NCBI GenBank assembly: GCA_017436345.1 | Contig: JAFSDH010000002.1 | Coordinates: 186,001 to 250,000 of the forward strand | Length of the DNA: 64,000 nt | From: Bacilli bacterium | GTDB lineage: Bacteria; Bacillota_I; Bacilli_A; RF39; UBA660 | Direction of reading: 5' to 3' | In this document: positions 49,904 to 57,172 of the stretch, in pieces | Position numbering within the stretch: position 1 is the stretch's first letter | How the letters are laid out: each line of letters opens with the position of its first letter | Translations under genes and position numbers: made by a program | The notes under the pieces: generated by a model | Told to the model about the DNA's origin: nothing | The model's database searches: none | Seen by the model: only the letters and a program-made list of their open reading frames with translations

Positions 49904-50800
49904 ATGGAAAAACTTTATGAAAATTGTAATTTATGTCAAAGAAGATGTAATATCAATCGATATAAACAAAAAGGAATTTGTGGGGCAACTGATAAACTAA
50001 AAATAGCAAGAGCGGCTCTTCACTTTTGGGAAGAACCATGTATTTCTGGTGAAAATGGTAGTGGAACAATCTTTTTTTCAAATTGTAATTTAAAGTGTGT
50101 ATACTGTCAAAATCATCATATTTCTACTGGAGGATTTGGAGAAGAAATAACAATAGAAAGATTATCTGATATATGTTTAGAACTACAAAATAAAAAAGCT
50201 CATAATATAAATTTAGTTACTCCTACACATTATGTACCAAGTATTATCAAAGGAATAAAAAAAGCTAAAGAACAAGGATTAAATATTCCTATCGTTTATA
50301 ATACAAGTACTTATGAAACTATAGAAACAATAAGAATACTAGAAAACATTGTAGATGTATATTTGCCAGATTTAAAATACTATGATGATAATTTAGCAAA
50401 AAAATATTCTAATATAAAAGATTATTTTGAAACAGCAACTCGTAATATAAGAGAAATGTATAATCAAGTAGGAAAACCTGTTTTTAAAGATAACATTATG
50501 CAAAAAGGCATTATTGTTAGAATTTTACTACTTCCAGAACACTTAGAAGATACTAAAAAAATAATTAAGTATTTATATGATGAATATCATGATGATATAT
50601 ACATAAGTATTATGAATCAATATACACCTATAAAAAAACACAAACAATTTCCTAATTTGAATAAAAAAGTAGAAGAAAAAGAATATGATGAGCTAATAAA
50701 TTATGCCTGTGATTTAGGTATTAAAAATGCTTTTATTCAAGAAGGTGAAACCCAAAGCGAGAGCTTTATTCCTGATTTCAATCTAGATGGAGTAAGGTAA
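49904..50800 (+). CDS. Radical SAM protein, PflA-like (PflX group)
   Basis: A 298-residue enzyme. The SAM cluster motif CNLKCVYCQ (C-x3-C-x2-C) lies near residue 60. An N-terminal cysteine set (CNLCQRRCNINR, GICGATD) is characteristic of the PflX/MJ-type group related to pyruvate-formate-lyase activases. HNINLVTPTHYVPSIIKGIK, IVYNTSTYET and LPDLKYYDDN follow the TIM-barrel strands of this group. These proteins may activate glycyl-radical enzymes or modify proteins, but no glycyl-radical enzyme is present here. Co-transcribed with the Cys-rich gene just upstream. Confidence 0.88.
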   Translation: MEKLYENCNLCQRRCNINRYKQKGICGATDKLKIARAALHFWEEPCISGENGSGTIFFSNCNLKCVYCQNHHISTGGFGEEITIERLSDICLELQNKKAHNINLVTPTHYVPSIIKGIKKAKEQGLNIPIVYNTSTYETIETIRILENIVDVYLPDLKYYDDNLAKKYSNIKDYFETATRNIREMYNQVGKPVFKDNIMQKGIIVRILLLPEHLEDTKKIIKYLYDEYHDDIYISIMNQYTPIKKHKQFPNLNKKVEEKEYDELINYACDLGIKNAFIQEGETQSESFIPDFNLDGVR

Positions 50801-50861
50801 AACTTGCTTTTTTTTATGAAATGTGATATAATGTAGCCACTAATGAGGTAGGGGTTAAAAC

Positions 50862-50900
50862 AACATAAAAATTGACAAAATTAGATTTTTATGTTAAAAT
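50862..50900 (+). promoter_or_regulatory. Strong promoter inside a perfect inverted repeat
   Basis: TTGACA (50872-50877), 17 bases, TAAAAT (50895-50900). AACATAAAAAT (50862-50872) and ATTTTTATGTT (50885-50895) are perfect 11-base inverted repeats that bracket the -35 box and reach the -10 box, as an operator would. It precedes the 50934 gene by about 35 bases. Confidence 0.75.
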
Positions 50901-50933
50901 GACACCAGCTTATTTAAAAAGGGGGATTTAAAT

Positions 50934-51905
50934 ATGAAAAAAGAAGAATTATATGAAGAAGAAGTAGTAGAAACAAATGAAGTTGAAACAAAAGCTGTTA
51001 AAAACTTAAAAGTATCTAATAAAATGAAAGGTATTTTAATTACTGGTTTAACATTAGTAGTTTTAACAACTGGTATTTTAGGATTTAAATACGCTACAAA
51101 TAGAACACCAGACATTAACATTAGTACTGGTGAAGTAATTACTATGGTAAGTGAAAACAGTGTTGTTGATGAAGTTATTGGTCAAACTACAATTGATGAA
51201 TTAGATCAAGTATCTGCTAAAGTTGAATTGTCAGAAAGATTACATAATTTAAATTTACAAAAATATATTGGAGATTTAGTTAAATTAGATGTACCTGAGA
51301 CTTATTCAGTTGATAATGTTAATGCTATGATTGATTCATTTGAAGAATTAGCTAAAAATGATAAAGTTAAAAATGAAGTATTAAGTAAAGAATCAAGAGA
51401 ATTTACAGAGCTTGCTTTATTATTAGAAGCTTATGAAAGATGTGTTAACGGATCTTTAAGCAATGATGCTTATAAAGCATTAGTAGCCTATGCTATACCA
51501 GAAGTAAAAGCAGAAGTAGCTGATGCTTGTGGATTTGATGCTAGTGATGTTGACCACATGAAAATAGGAGCTGGAGAAAAATCTTATGTTATTACATTTA
51601 CTGATCCAAAAACCGGAAAAGATTATAATGTAAAAGCTGCTAAAAGTAATCCATTCTCATCAACAGGTTATGTTTATGATGTAATTGATAGTATTTATAA
51701 TTGGCAAGATAGTTCTAAAAAGGCAAATGATACAGGAAATACATATGATGCTGAAAGAAATAATGACATTAAAAAAGGTGTAGATATGTTAAAAACATTA
51801 ACAATCATGGATTGTGAGATTACTGATAAAGGTGTTATTAAAACAACAACTCCTATGAGTACAGTTAAAGATAAAGTAAAAGAATTTGGAAAAATAGAAA
51901 AATAA
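50934..51905 (+). CDS. Membrane-anchored extracellular protein of unknown function
   Basis: The 323-residue protein begins behind a GGGGGATTT site. The first ~30 residues are acidic then basic (KKEELYEEEVVETNEV, KAVKNLKVSNKMK), followed by one hydrophobic helix (GILITGLTLVVLTTGILGF, residues ~34-53) and a long exported part. The exported part is mostly helical (LHNLNLQKYIGDLVKLDVPE, EFTELALLLEAYERCVNGSL) and ends with TPMSTVKDKVKEFGKIEK. No enzyme motif or wall anchor seen. The promoter is one of the strongest in the window and carries an inverted repeat, which suggests abundant, regulated expression. Confidence 0.72.
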   Translation: MKKEELYEEEVVETNEVETKAVKNLKVSNKMKGILITGLTLVVLTTGILGFKYATNRTPDINISTGEVITMVSENSVVDEVIGQTTIDELDQVSAKVELSERLHNLNLQKYIGDLVKLDVPETYSVDNVNAMIDSFEELAKNDKVKNEVLSKESREFTELALLLEAYERCVNGSLSNDAYKALVAYAIPEVKAEVADACGFDASDVDHMKIGAGEKSYVITFTDPKTGKDYNVKAAKSNPFSSTGYVYDVIDSIYNWQDSSKKANDTGNTYDAERNNDIKKGVDMLKTLTIMDCEITDKGVIKTTTPMSTVKDKVKEFGKIEK

Positions 51906-51930
51906 AAAAAGACTGTTTTAACAGTCTTTT
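51904..51930. terminator. Bidirectional terminator
   Basis: AAAAGACTGT / ACAGTCTTTT hairpin with A and T flanks between convergent genes. Confidence 0.85.
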
Positions 51931-52627
51931 ATTTTTTTGGCCCAATTATTTTTGATCCACAATATTTACAAGTAACTTTTTGACCACGATTAACATCATT
52001 TAATGCACCGCAATTACTACATACAACAGAAATAAAGTCATTACCTTGATTTTTACTTAAATCTAAAAATATTATTTGTTTATTTTCTTCATCAATCTCA
52101 ATTTCAGAAACTAATCCTTTCTTATAAAGATATAATAATTCGGAGAAATTAAAATTAGAACCATTATTAACTGAATAGTTAGTTGACCTTCTATTTAAAA
52201 AAGAATTATATTTTTTTAGTAAAACTTCATCTTCATGGCTACATTCAACTAATTTATAAAGTCTTGTATTTATATAAAGATTAGGAATGATTTCTTTATT
52301 TTCTAAAAAAGCTATAATCATAATACATTCTTCTAATGAAGAATTACTATTATTAGCAATTTCTTTAATATCATCAATTTTATCATCCATAATCATGTTT
52401 TTAATACTATCAGCTTTTGTCCTGAAAGATTGATTATTTTCATAACATTTTTCATATTCAAGAAATACTTGTGTATTAAAATAAGTATTTTTTTCTAATG
52501 TAGGTTTTTCTTTTTTTAAATTTAATTTGTCTACAAAATGCATTATTATATTCCAAATAAATGTAATAAAACCAAGTATTATTCCAACCATTATTATACC
52601 TGCAGCTGGATCATTAAATATATACAT
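51929..52627 (-). CDS. Membrane protein with C-terminal zinc ribbon
   Basis: A 232-residue protein. The N-terminal helix (AAGIIMVGIILGFITFIWNI) is a membrane anchor. A helical cytoplasmic segment follows (residues ~35-190). The C terminus has a classic zinc ribbon, VVCSNCGALNDVNRGQKVTC followed by KYCGSKI (C-x2-C ... C-x2-C). Such proteins are often uncharacterised membrane-tethered binding proteins. It begins after GGTGATAATATG-type sequence and forms a single unit ended by the shared terminator. Confidence 0.75.
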   Translation of the reverse strand: MYIFNDPAAGIIMVGIILGFITFIWNIIMHFVDKLNLKKEKPTLEKNTYFNTQVFLEYEKCYENNQSFRTKADSIKNMIMDDKIDDIKEIANNSNSSLEECIMIIAFLENKEIIPNLYINTRLYKLVECSHEDEVLLKKYNSFLNRRSTNYSVNNGSNFNFSELLYLYKKGLVSEIEIDEENKQIIFLDLSKNQGNDFISVVCSNCGALNDVNRGQKVTCKYCGSKIIGPKK

Positions 52628-52739
52628 ATTATCACCATTATTAATATATCACAAAAATATAACGCTAACAATTAATTAAAAAACTAATATTTGTAAAAAT
52701 AGATATAGATTATGATATACTTAAATAGTAGGTGAGAAT

Positions 52740-53675
52740 ATGAAAAAGAGAATAAGTCTTTTTACTATCGCAGTTATATTATTAATAGGTATATTAGAAT
52801 TAAATGGTATTGATGTTGAGAACATATCTTTTGATAGTATAAAAGATAAATTTGTTTCTGAAACTGTCAAGTTGAAAGAAGAAGAAATTAAAAAAGTAGA
52901 TATTGTTGAATCGGAATTAATGGTCTACTATATAGATGTTGGTCAAGCAGATTGTGTTTTAATTAGAAATAATAATGAAAATATGTTGATTGATGCTGGG
53001 AATAATGAAGATGGAGAAAAACTAGTAACATATATTAAAAGCTTAGGAATAAAAGATTTTAAATATGTTGTTGGTACTCATCCTCACGAAGATCATATCG
53101 GTGGTTTAGATAATATTATAGAAGAATTTAGTATTGAAGAAATATTACTTCCTAATGCTTATACAACAACAAAAACTTTTGAAGATATATTAACATCTAT
53201 CGAGGATAAAAATATGAATTTTACGGTTCCTGAAATTGATTCAGATCTAACTTTAGGAGAAGCTAAAATAAAAGTATTATATACTGGTGATAATCCAAGC
53301 GATTTAAATGATGCATCAATTGTATTAAGATTAGACTTTGGAAGTAATTCATTTTTATTTACAGGAGATGCTACTGAAAAAGTAGAAAAACAAATCTTAA
53401 ATAAAGATTTAAAAGTTGATGTTTATAAAGTTGCTCATCATGGATCAAGTTATAGTAACAGTGATGCTTTCTTAGAAAAAGTAAAACCAACTTATGGAAT
53501 TATAAGTTGCGGAAAAGATAATAGTTATGGACATCCACATAAAGAAGTATTAGAAAGCTTAAATAAAAGAAAAGTAAAACTATATCGTACTGATGAATTA
53601 GGAACAGTATTAGTTGTATCAGATGGAACAGATATTGAAATATCTAATTTTAAAACAGATACTAATGGAGATTAA
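52740..53675 (+). CDS. ComEC/Rec2-like metallo-beta-lactamase-fold hydrolase
   Basis: A 311-residue protein. Residues ~4-20 form a signal anchor (ISLFTIAVILLIGILEL), so the catalytic domain is probably outside the membrane. Motifs: YIDVGQADCVLIRNN, THPHEDHIGG (HxHxDH), NDASIVLRLDFG, FLFTGDAT and VYKVAHHGSSYSN, as in the competence protein ComEC C-terminal domain. The stand-alone form is common in Firmicutes and is thought to be a nuclease or phosphodiesterase. It overlaps no other gene but is followed after one base by the DUF3006 gene, its usual partner. Confidence 0.9.
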   Translation: MKKRISLFTIAVILLIGILELNGIDVENISFDSIKDKFVSETVKLKEEEIKKVDIVESELMVYYIDVGQADCVLIRNNNENMLIDAGNNEDGEKLVTYIKSLGIKDFKYVVGTHPHEDHIGGLDNIIEEFSIEEILLPNAYTTTKTFEDILTSIEDKNMNFTVPEIDSDLTLGEAKIKVLYTGDNPSDLNDASIVLRLDFGSNSFLFTGDATEKVEKQILNKDLKVDVYKVAHHGSSYSNSDAFLEKVKPTYGIISCGKDNSYGHPHKEVLESLNKRKVKLYRTDELGTVLVVSDGTDIEISNFKTDTNGD

Positions 53676-53676
53676 T

Positions 53677-53895
53677 ATGAAATATGTAGTTGATAGAATA
53701 GAAGATAGTGTTGTTGTTCTAGAAAATCTTAATAACAAAGAAAAATTAGAATTACAAAAAGAAATCTTACCAAGCGGTATAAAAGATGGGTCGGTTGTAG
53801 TACTAAAAGATAATAAATATGTATTAGATTTAGAAGAAGAACAAAGAAGAAGACAAAGTATATTAGAACGATTTAATCGTTTAAAGAAAAATTGA
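53677..53895 (+). CDS. DUF3006 family protein
   Basis: A 72-residue protein starting at ATG 53677, one base after the ComEC-like stop, with AATGGAGATTAAT as site. MKYVVDRIEDSVVVLENLNN shows the VVDRIEGD-type opening that defines DUF3006. The C terminus is a basic helix (EEQRRRQSILERFNRLKKN). DUF3006 genes typically sit beside ComEC-like hydrolases, which this pair reproduces; the role is unknown. The stop is TGA, confirming the standard code. Confidence 0.9.
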   Translation: MKYVVDRIEDSVVVLENLNNKEKLELQKEILPSGIKDGSVVVLKDNKYVLDLEEEQRRRQSILERFNRLKKN

Positions 53896-53920
53896 TATCA
53901 TAAGATATCTTTTTTCTTTT
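53892..53920 (+). terminator. Rho-independent terminator
   Basis: GATATC / GATATC stem with ATAA loop and T run after the DUF3006 gene. Confidence 0.75.
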
Positions 53921-53964
53921 TATTACTTGTCGAAGTAAAAAAGAGTATGCTATAATTAATTCAT

Positions 53965-54050
53965 GCCTGCGTGGTGGAATGGTAGACGCGTTGGACTCAA
54001 AATCCAATGGTAGCGATACCGTGTCGGTTCAAGTCCGACCGCAGGCACCA
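53965..54050 (+). tRNA. tRNA-Leu (anticodon CAA)
   Basis: 86 bases: acceptor GCCTGCG / CGCAGGC, anticodon stem TTGGA / TCCAA around CTCAAAA (anticodon CAA), long variable arm, T arm TCGG-TTCAAGT-CCGA, A discriminator and encoded CCA. The long variable arm and A73 fit leucine. Confidence 0.96.
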
Positions 54051-54056
54051 TTAAAC

Positions 54057-54132
<76 letters not shown>

Positions 54133-54138
54133 TTTGAA

Positions 54139-54167
54139 TTAACGAACTTTATAGTTCGTTTTTTTTA
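54139..54167 (+). terminator. Terminator of tRNA pair
   Basis: AACGAACT / AGTTCGTT stem with TTAT loop and eight T. Confidence 0.9.
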
Positions 54168-54208
54168 TAAAAAGTATGATAATATATATTTATAAGAGAG
54201 TGATAAAT

Positions 54209-54868
54209 ATGAAAAATATTATAAAAATAGTTATAATATTAATATCTATAATGGTATTAGGACCTAAGTTCATAAATGATTATGTCATTATATCAACTAA
54301 AGATAAAATTATTTCAGAAAAAGACTATGATAAATTAACAGATATTGATTGCATTTTAATATTAGGCGCTGGAGCATGGGGGAATAGTCCAAGTCCTCTT
54401 TTAGGAGATCGACTTGATAAAGGAATTGAATTGTATCAACTAGGTATATCAGAAAAGATATTAATGAGTGGGGATCATGGTCAAATAGAATATGATGAAG
54501 TAAATGTAATGAAAGATTATGCATTAGAAAAAAATATACCATCTAATGATATATTCATGGACCATGCTGGATTTTCAACATATGAGTCAATGTACCGAGC
54601 TAAAGCTATTTTTAAAGCTAAAAAAATCGTTATAGTAACTCAAGAATATCATTTATATCGTTCTATCTATATCGCAGAAAAACTAGGATTAGAAGCTTAC
54701 GGAATAGCCGCAGAAGAAATGAATTATCCTGGTCAATACTATCGCGATATTCGTGAAGTACTAGCGCGTAACAAAGACTTTGTAAAAGTTATTATTAAAC
54801 CAAAACCAACATATTTAGGTGAAGAAATTCCAATTAGTGGCAATGGTAATATTACTAATGACAAATAA
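54209..54868 (+). CDS. SanA/YdcF-like DUF218 protein
   Basis: The 219-residue protein starts at ATG 54209 with AGAGAGTGATAAAT before it; the frame also continues upstream through the promoter. The N terminus is a signal anchor (IIKIVIILISIMVLGPKF). The DUF218 core follows: DCILILGAGAWGNSPSPLL, RLDKGIELYQLGISEKILMS-type strand and helix, IFMDHAGFSTYESMYRAK, and KKIVIVTQEYHLYRSIYIAE. SanA in E. coli affects envelope permeability and vancomycin sensitivity. An extracytoplasmic role in envelope maintenance is likely. Monocistronic. Confidence 0.88.
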   Translation: MKNIIKIVIILISIMVLGPKFINDYVIISTKDKIISEKDYDKLTDIDCILILGAGAWGNSPSPLLGDRLDKGIELYQLGISEKILMSGDHGQIEYDEVNVMKDYALEKNIPSNDIFMDHAGFSTYESMYRAKAIFKAKKIVIVTQEYHLYRSIYIAEKLGLEAYGIAAEEMNYPGQYYRDIREVLARNKDFVKVIIKPKPTYLGEEIPISGNGNITNDK

Positions 54869-54897
54869 ATGAACTATTGTAGTTCGTTTTTTTTATG
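54868..54897 (+). terminator. Rho-independent terminator
   Basis: GAACTA / TAGTTC with TTG loop and T8 after the SanA-like gene. Confidence 0.8.
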
Positions 54898-54949
54898 ATA
54901 TAATAAAAACATTTACAAAAGCAGATTTATTATTGCTTGGGGTGGTGAA

Positions 54950-55669
54950 ATGATTCAAAAAGTTTTCAAAAGAGTAGAGCAAAAATATGTCCTATCTGAA
55001 GAACAATTTTTAAAATTACAAGATATATTAGATAAAAGATTTACCCCAGATAAATTTTTCTTTAGTAAGATATATAATCTATACTTTGATAATGATAATT
55101 TCGATAATATTATTACTTCAATAGAAAAGCCGGAATATAAGTCTAAAATTAGGTTAAGAAGTTATGGAGAAGCTAGTAATGATGATTATATATATTTAGA
55201 GATGAAAAAAAAGTATAAAGGTACAGTTTATAAAAGAAGAATTAATCTTACTTTAAAAGATTTTAAAAACTATCAAGAAAATAAATCATTTCCAAGACAA
55301 AATAAACAAATTATGCAGGAAATAGATTATCAGATAAAATATCAAAAGTTAAAACCTAAAATCTTTGTTGCGTATGATAGACTATCGTATTATTCTAAAG
55401 AAGATGATCATTTTAGAATTACTTTTGATTATAATTTGAGAAGTAGGTTTAAAAATTTAGAATTAAAAGATTCTAAAAAGGATGAATTATATTTTGATAC
55501 TATTACTTACATTATGGAAGTAAAATGTCTATTTAGTTTACCTATCTGGTTTGTATCTGAATTAAATAAATTGAAAATTTATCCAAAATCCTTTTCTAAA
55601 GTAGGAAATATATATATAAAAGAAAGAGGTAAGAAAAATGTTAGAAAGTATATTAAAAAGTACAACTGA
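54950..55669 (+). CDS. VTC-domain (polyphosphate polymerase-like) protein
   Basis: The 239-residue protein starts after GGGGTGG. FKRVEQKYVLSEEQFLKLQD, KIYNLYFDNDNFDN, SKIRLRSYG, YLEMKKKYKGTVYKRRINL and ITYIMEVKCLFSLPIW give the alternating Lys/Arg and Glu pairs lining the tunnel of VTC domains. In yeast the VTC domain makes polyphosphate from ATP; in bacteria the domain occurs with DUF4956 membrane proteins and often CotH. The DUF4956 gene follows with a 32-base overlap. A CotH gene is not seen. Polyphosphate synthesis here is an inference from family. Confidence 0.92.
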   Translation: MIQKVFKRVEQKYVLSEEQFLKLQDILDKRFTPDKFFFSKIYNLYFDNDNFDNIITSIEKPEYKSKIRLRSYGEASNDDYIYLEMKKKYKGTVYKRRINLTLKDFKNYQENKSFPRQNKQIMQEIDYQIKYQKLKPKIFVAYDRLSYYSKEDDHFRITFDYNLRSRFKNLELKDSKKDELYFDTITYIMEVKCLFSLPIWFVSELNKLKIYPKSFSKVGNIYIKERGKKNVRKYIKKYN

Positions 55670-56306
55670 ATTATCAATAATTAATTTATTATTTTGTTCT
55701 TTGTTCTCTATTATCTTAGGATTAATAATATCTTTAGTGCATAAATATACATCACATTATACTAAGAATTTTTTAATCACATTAGCAATATTACCAATTC
55801 TTGTTCAAAGTATTATTTTAATGGTAAATGGTAACTTAGGAACATCTATTGCTATTGTTGGTGCATTTAGTTTAGTTAGATTTAGATCAATTCCTGGAAC
55901 TAGTAAAGAAATAGTAAGCGTTATATTTGCTATGACTATCGGTTTAGCAACTGGAATGGGACATGTATTATTTGCAAGCATCATAACTTTACTTGTTAGT
56001 TTAGTATTAATTGTATTAAGTAAAACAAATTTTGGTAGAAGAAAAGAAACTCAAAAAATTCTAAAAATTACTTTACCAGATGATTTAAATTATACTGAAG
56101 TTTTTAATGATATATTTAAAAAGTATGTTAATGAATATACTATTGAAAAAGTTAAAACAGTAAACTTAGGAAGTCTATTTGAAATAACGTATCATTTAGA
56201 AATGAAAGAAGATATAAATGAAAAAGAGTTTATTGATGAATTACGTTGTAAAAATGGTAATTTAAAAATAATTTTAACATATCCTATTGAAAGTAATGAA
56301 TTATAA
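55638..56306 (+). CDS. DUF4956 membrane protein, partner of VTC domain
   Basis: The 222-residue protein starts inside the VTC gene, after AAGAGGTAAG, so translation is coupled. About four helices: LLFCSLFSIILGLIISLV, FLITLAILPILVQSIILM, GTSIAIVGAFSLVRFRSI and ASIITLLVSLVLIVLS. The segment GAFSLVRFRSIPGTSKEI with GLATGMG is the family signature. The C-terminal ~75 residues form a soluble ferredoxin-like domain. The partner function is unknown; it may export or receive a product made by the VTC domain. Confidence 0.92.
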   Translation: MLESILKSTTELSIINLLFCSLFSIILGLIISLVHKYTSHYTKNFLITLAILPILVQSIILMVNGNLGTSIAIVGAFSLVRFRSIPGTSKEIVSVIFAMTIGLATGMGHVLFASIITLLVSLVLIVLSKTNFGRRKETQKILKITLPDDLNYTEVFNDIFKKYVNEYTIEKVKTVNLGSLFEITYHLEMKEDINEKEFIDELRCKNGNLKIILTYPIESNEL

Positions 56307-56332
56307 AACGAGTGAAATATCACTCGTTTTTT
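56305..56332. terminator. Bidirectional terminator
   Basis: AAAACGAGTGA / TCACTCGTTTT hairpin with AATA loop between convergent genes. Confidence 0.88.
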
Positions 56333-57047
56333 ATTTCTTAATTAATTGTTTTAAATGAATAATTTCATAAGTAGGATCAATTCCTATTGTATTTTCTTTT
56401 TGATGTGGATTAAACCAACAAGAATCAATACCATTATATATACCACCTAAAATATCTGATTTTAAAGAATCTCCAATTATTAACATTTTATGACGATCTT
56501 TAGTGTTCATTTTTGAAATAACATATCTAAAAAATCCCGGCATAGGTTTAGAAAAACCACATTCACCAGATGCTACGATTTTATCTATATAAGGATGTAG
56601 ATTTGCAGCTTTAACCTTTTTAAAAGCAGCTTCTTTCGGACCATTAGTAGATATAATCATTTCGTGATTTTTAGATAGTTCACTTAATACTTCATTAGCT
56701 CCATCAATAGGAATAATATTTTTATGAAGTAAACTTACATAATAATTATTTAATTTTTCAGCTTGTTCATGAGTTATATTAAATTCTTTAAAAAATTCAT
56801 AAAATCGATTATATCTTAAAAAATCAATTTTTTGATGTTGTGAATTAACCCAACTAGGAAAAATAAAAGTACCATTTTCCCATTCTAACCAATAATCAAT
56901 ATCAAATTGTTTCCACTTTTGAAAAGTATCATCGCAACATGGAATATTAAAATTCTTATATATATCAAAAATAGCATACTTACAAGATTCATCATTATCT
57001 ATTAAAGTATCATCTAAATCAAATAAAATTGCTTCATATTTTTGCAT
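56331..57047 (-). CDS. HAD-family nucleotidase (YjjG-like)
   Basis: The 238-residue protein has all four HAD motifs: LFDLDDTLIDN (nucleophile Asp and acid/base Asp), IISTNGPKEAAF (Thr/Ser), GFSKPMPGFF (Lys) and LIIGDSLKSDILGGIYNG (acidic pair). A cap domain fills residues ~15-95 (FQKWKQFDIDYWLEWENGTF). Together these match the YjjG/YfnB group, which dephosphorylates non-canonical pyrimidine nucleotides. Monocistronic with a short promoter region upstream. Confidence 0.9.
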   Translation of the reverse strand: MQKYEAILFDLDDTLIDNDESCKYAIFDIYKNFNIPCCDDTFQKWKQFDIDYWLEWENGTFIFPSWVNSQHQKIDFLRYNRFYEFFKEFNITHEQAEKLNNYYVSLLHKNIIPIDGANEVLSELSKNHEMIISTNGPKEAAFKKVKAANLHPYIDKIVASGECGFSKPMPGFFRYVISKMNTKDRHKMLIIGDSLKSDILGGIYNGIDSCWFNPHQKENTIGIDPTYEIIHLKQLIKK

Positions 57048-57119
57048 TATACCACTCCAATTTTTTAAATATTATATTTTGTTTCTTTACAAAAAGCAAC
57101 ATAAAAATAAATAAGTTAA

Positions 57120-57148
57120 TTGTCATTTTAAGTTAAATTAGATATAAT
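57120..57148 (+). promoter_or_regulatory. Sigma-A type promoter
   Basis: TTGTCA (57120-57125), 17 bases, TATAAT (57143-57148), 24 bases before the ATG of the metalloprotease-like gene. The 12-base string CAACATAAAAAT just upstream (57097-57108) also occurs at 50861-50872. Confidence 0.75.
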
Positions 57149-57172
57149 CTATTATGATAGGATAGGTGTGGA

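Noticed and set aside
50862..50900. Invertible (phase-variable) promoter
   Set aside because: The inverted repeats are only 11 bases and 12 bases apart, too short and too close for known recombinase-flipped promoters, and no invertase gene is near. An operator is the simpler reading.
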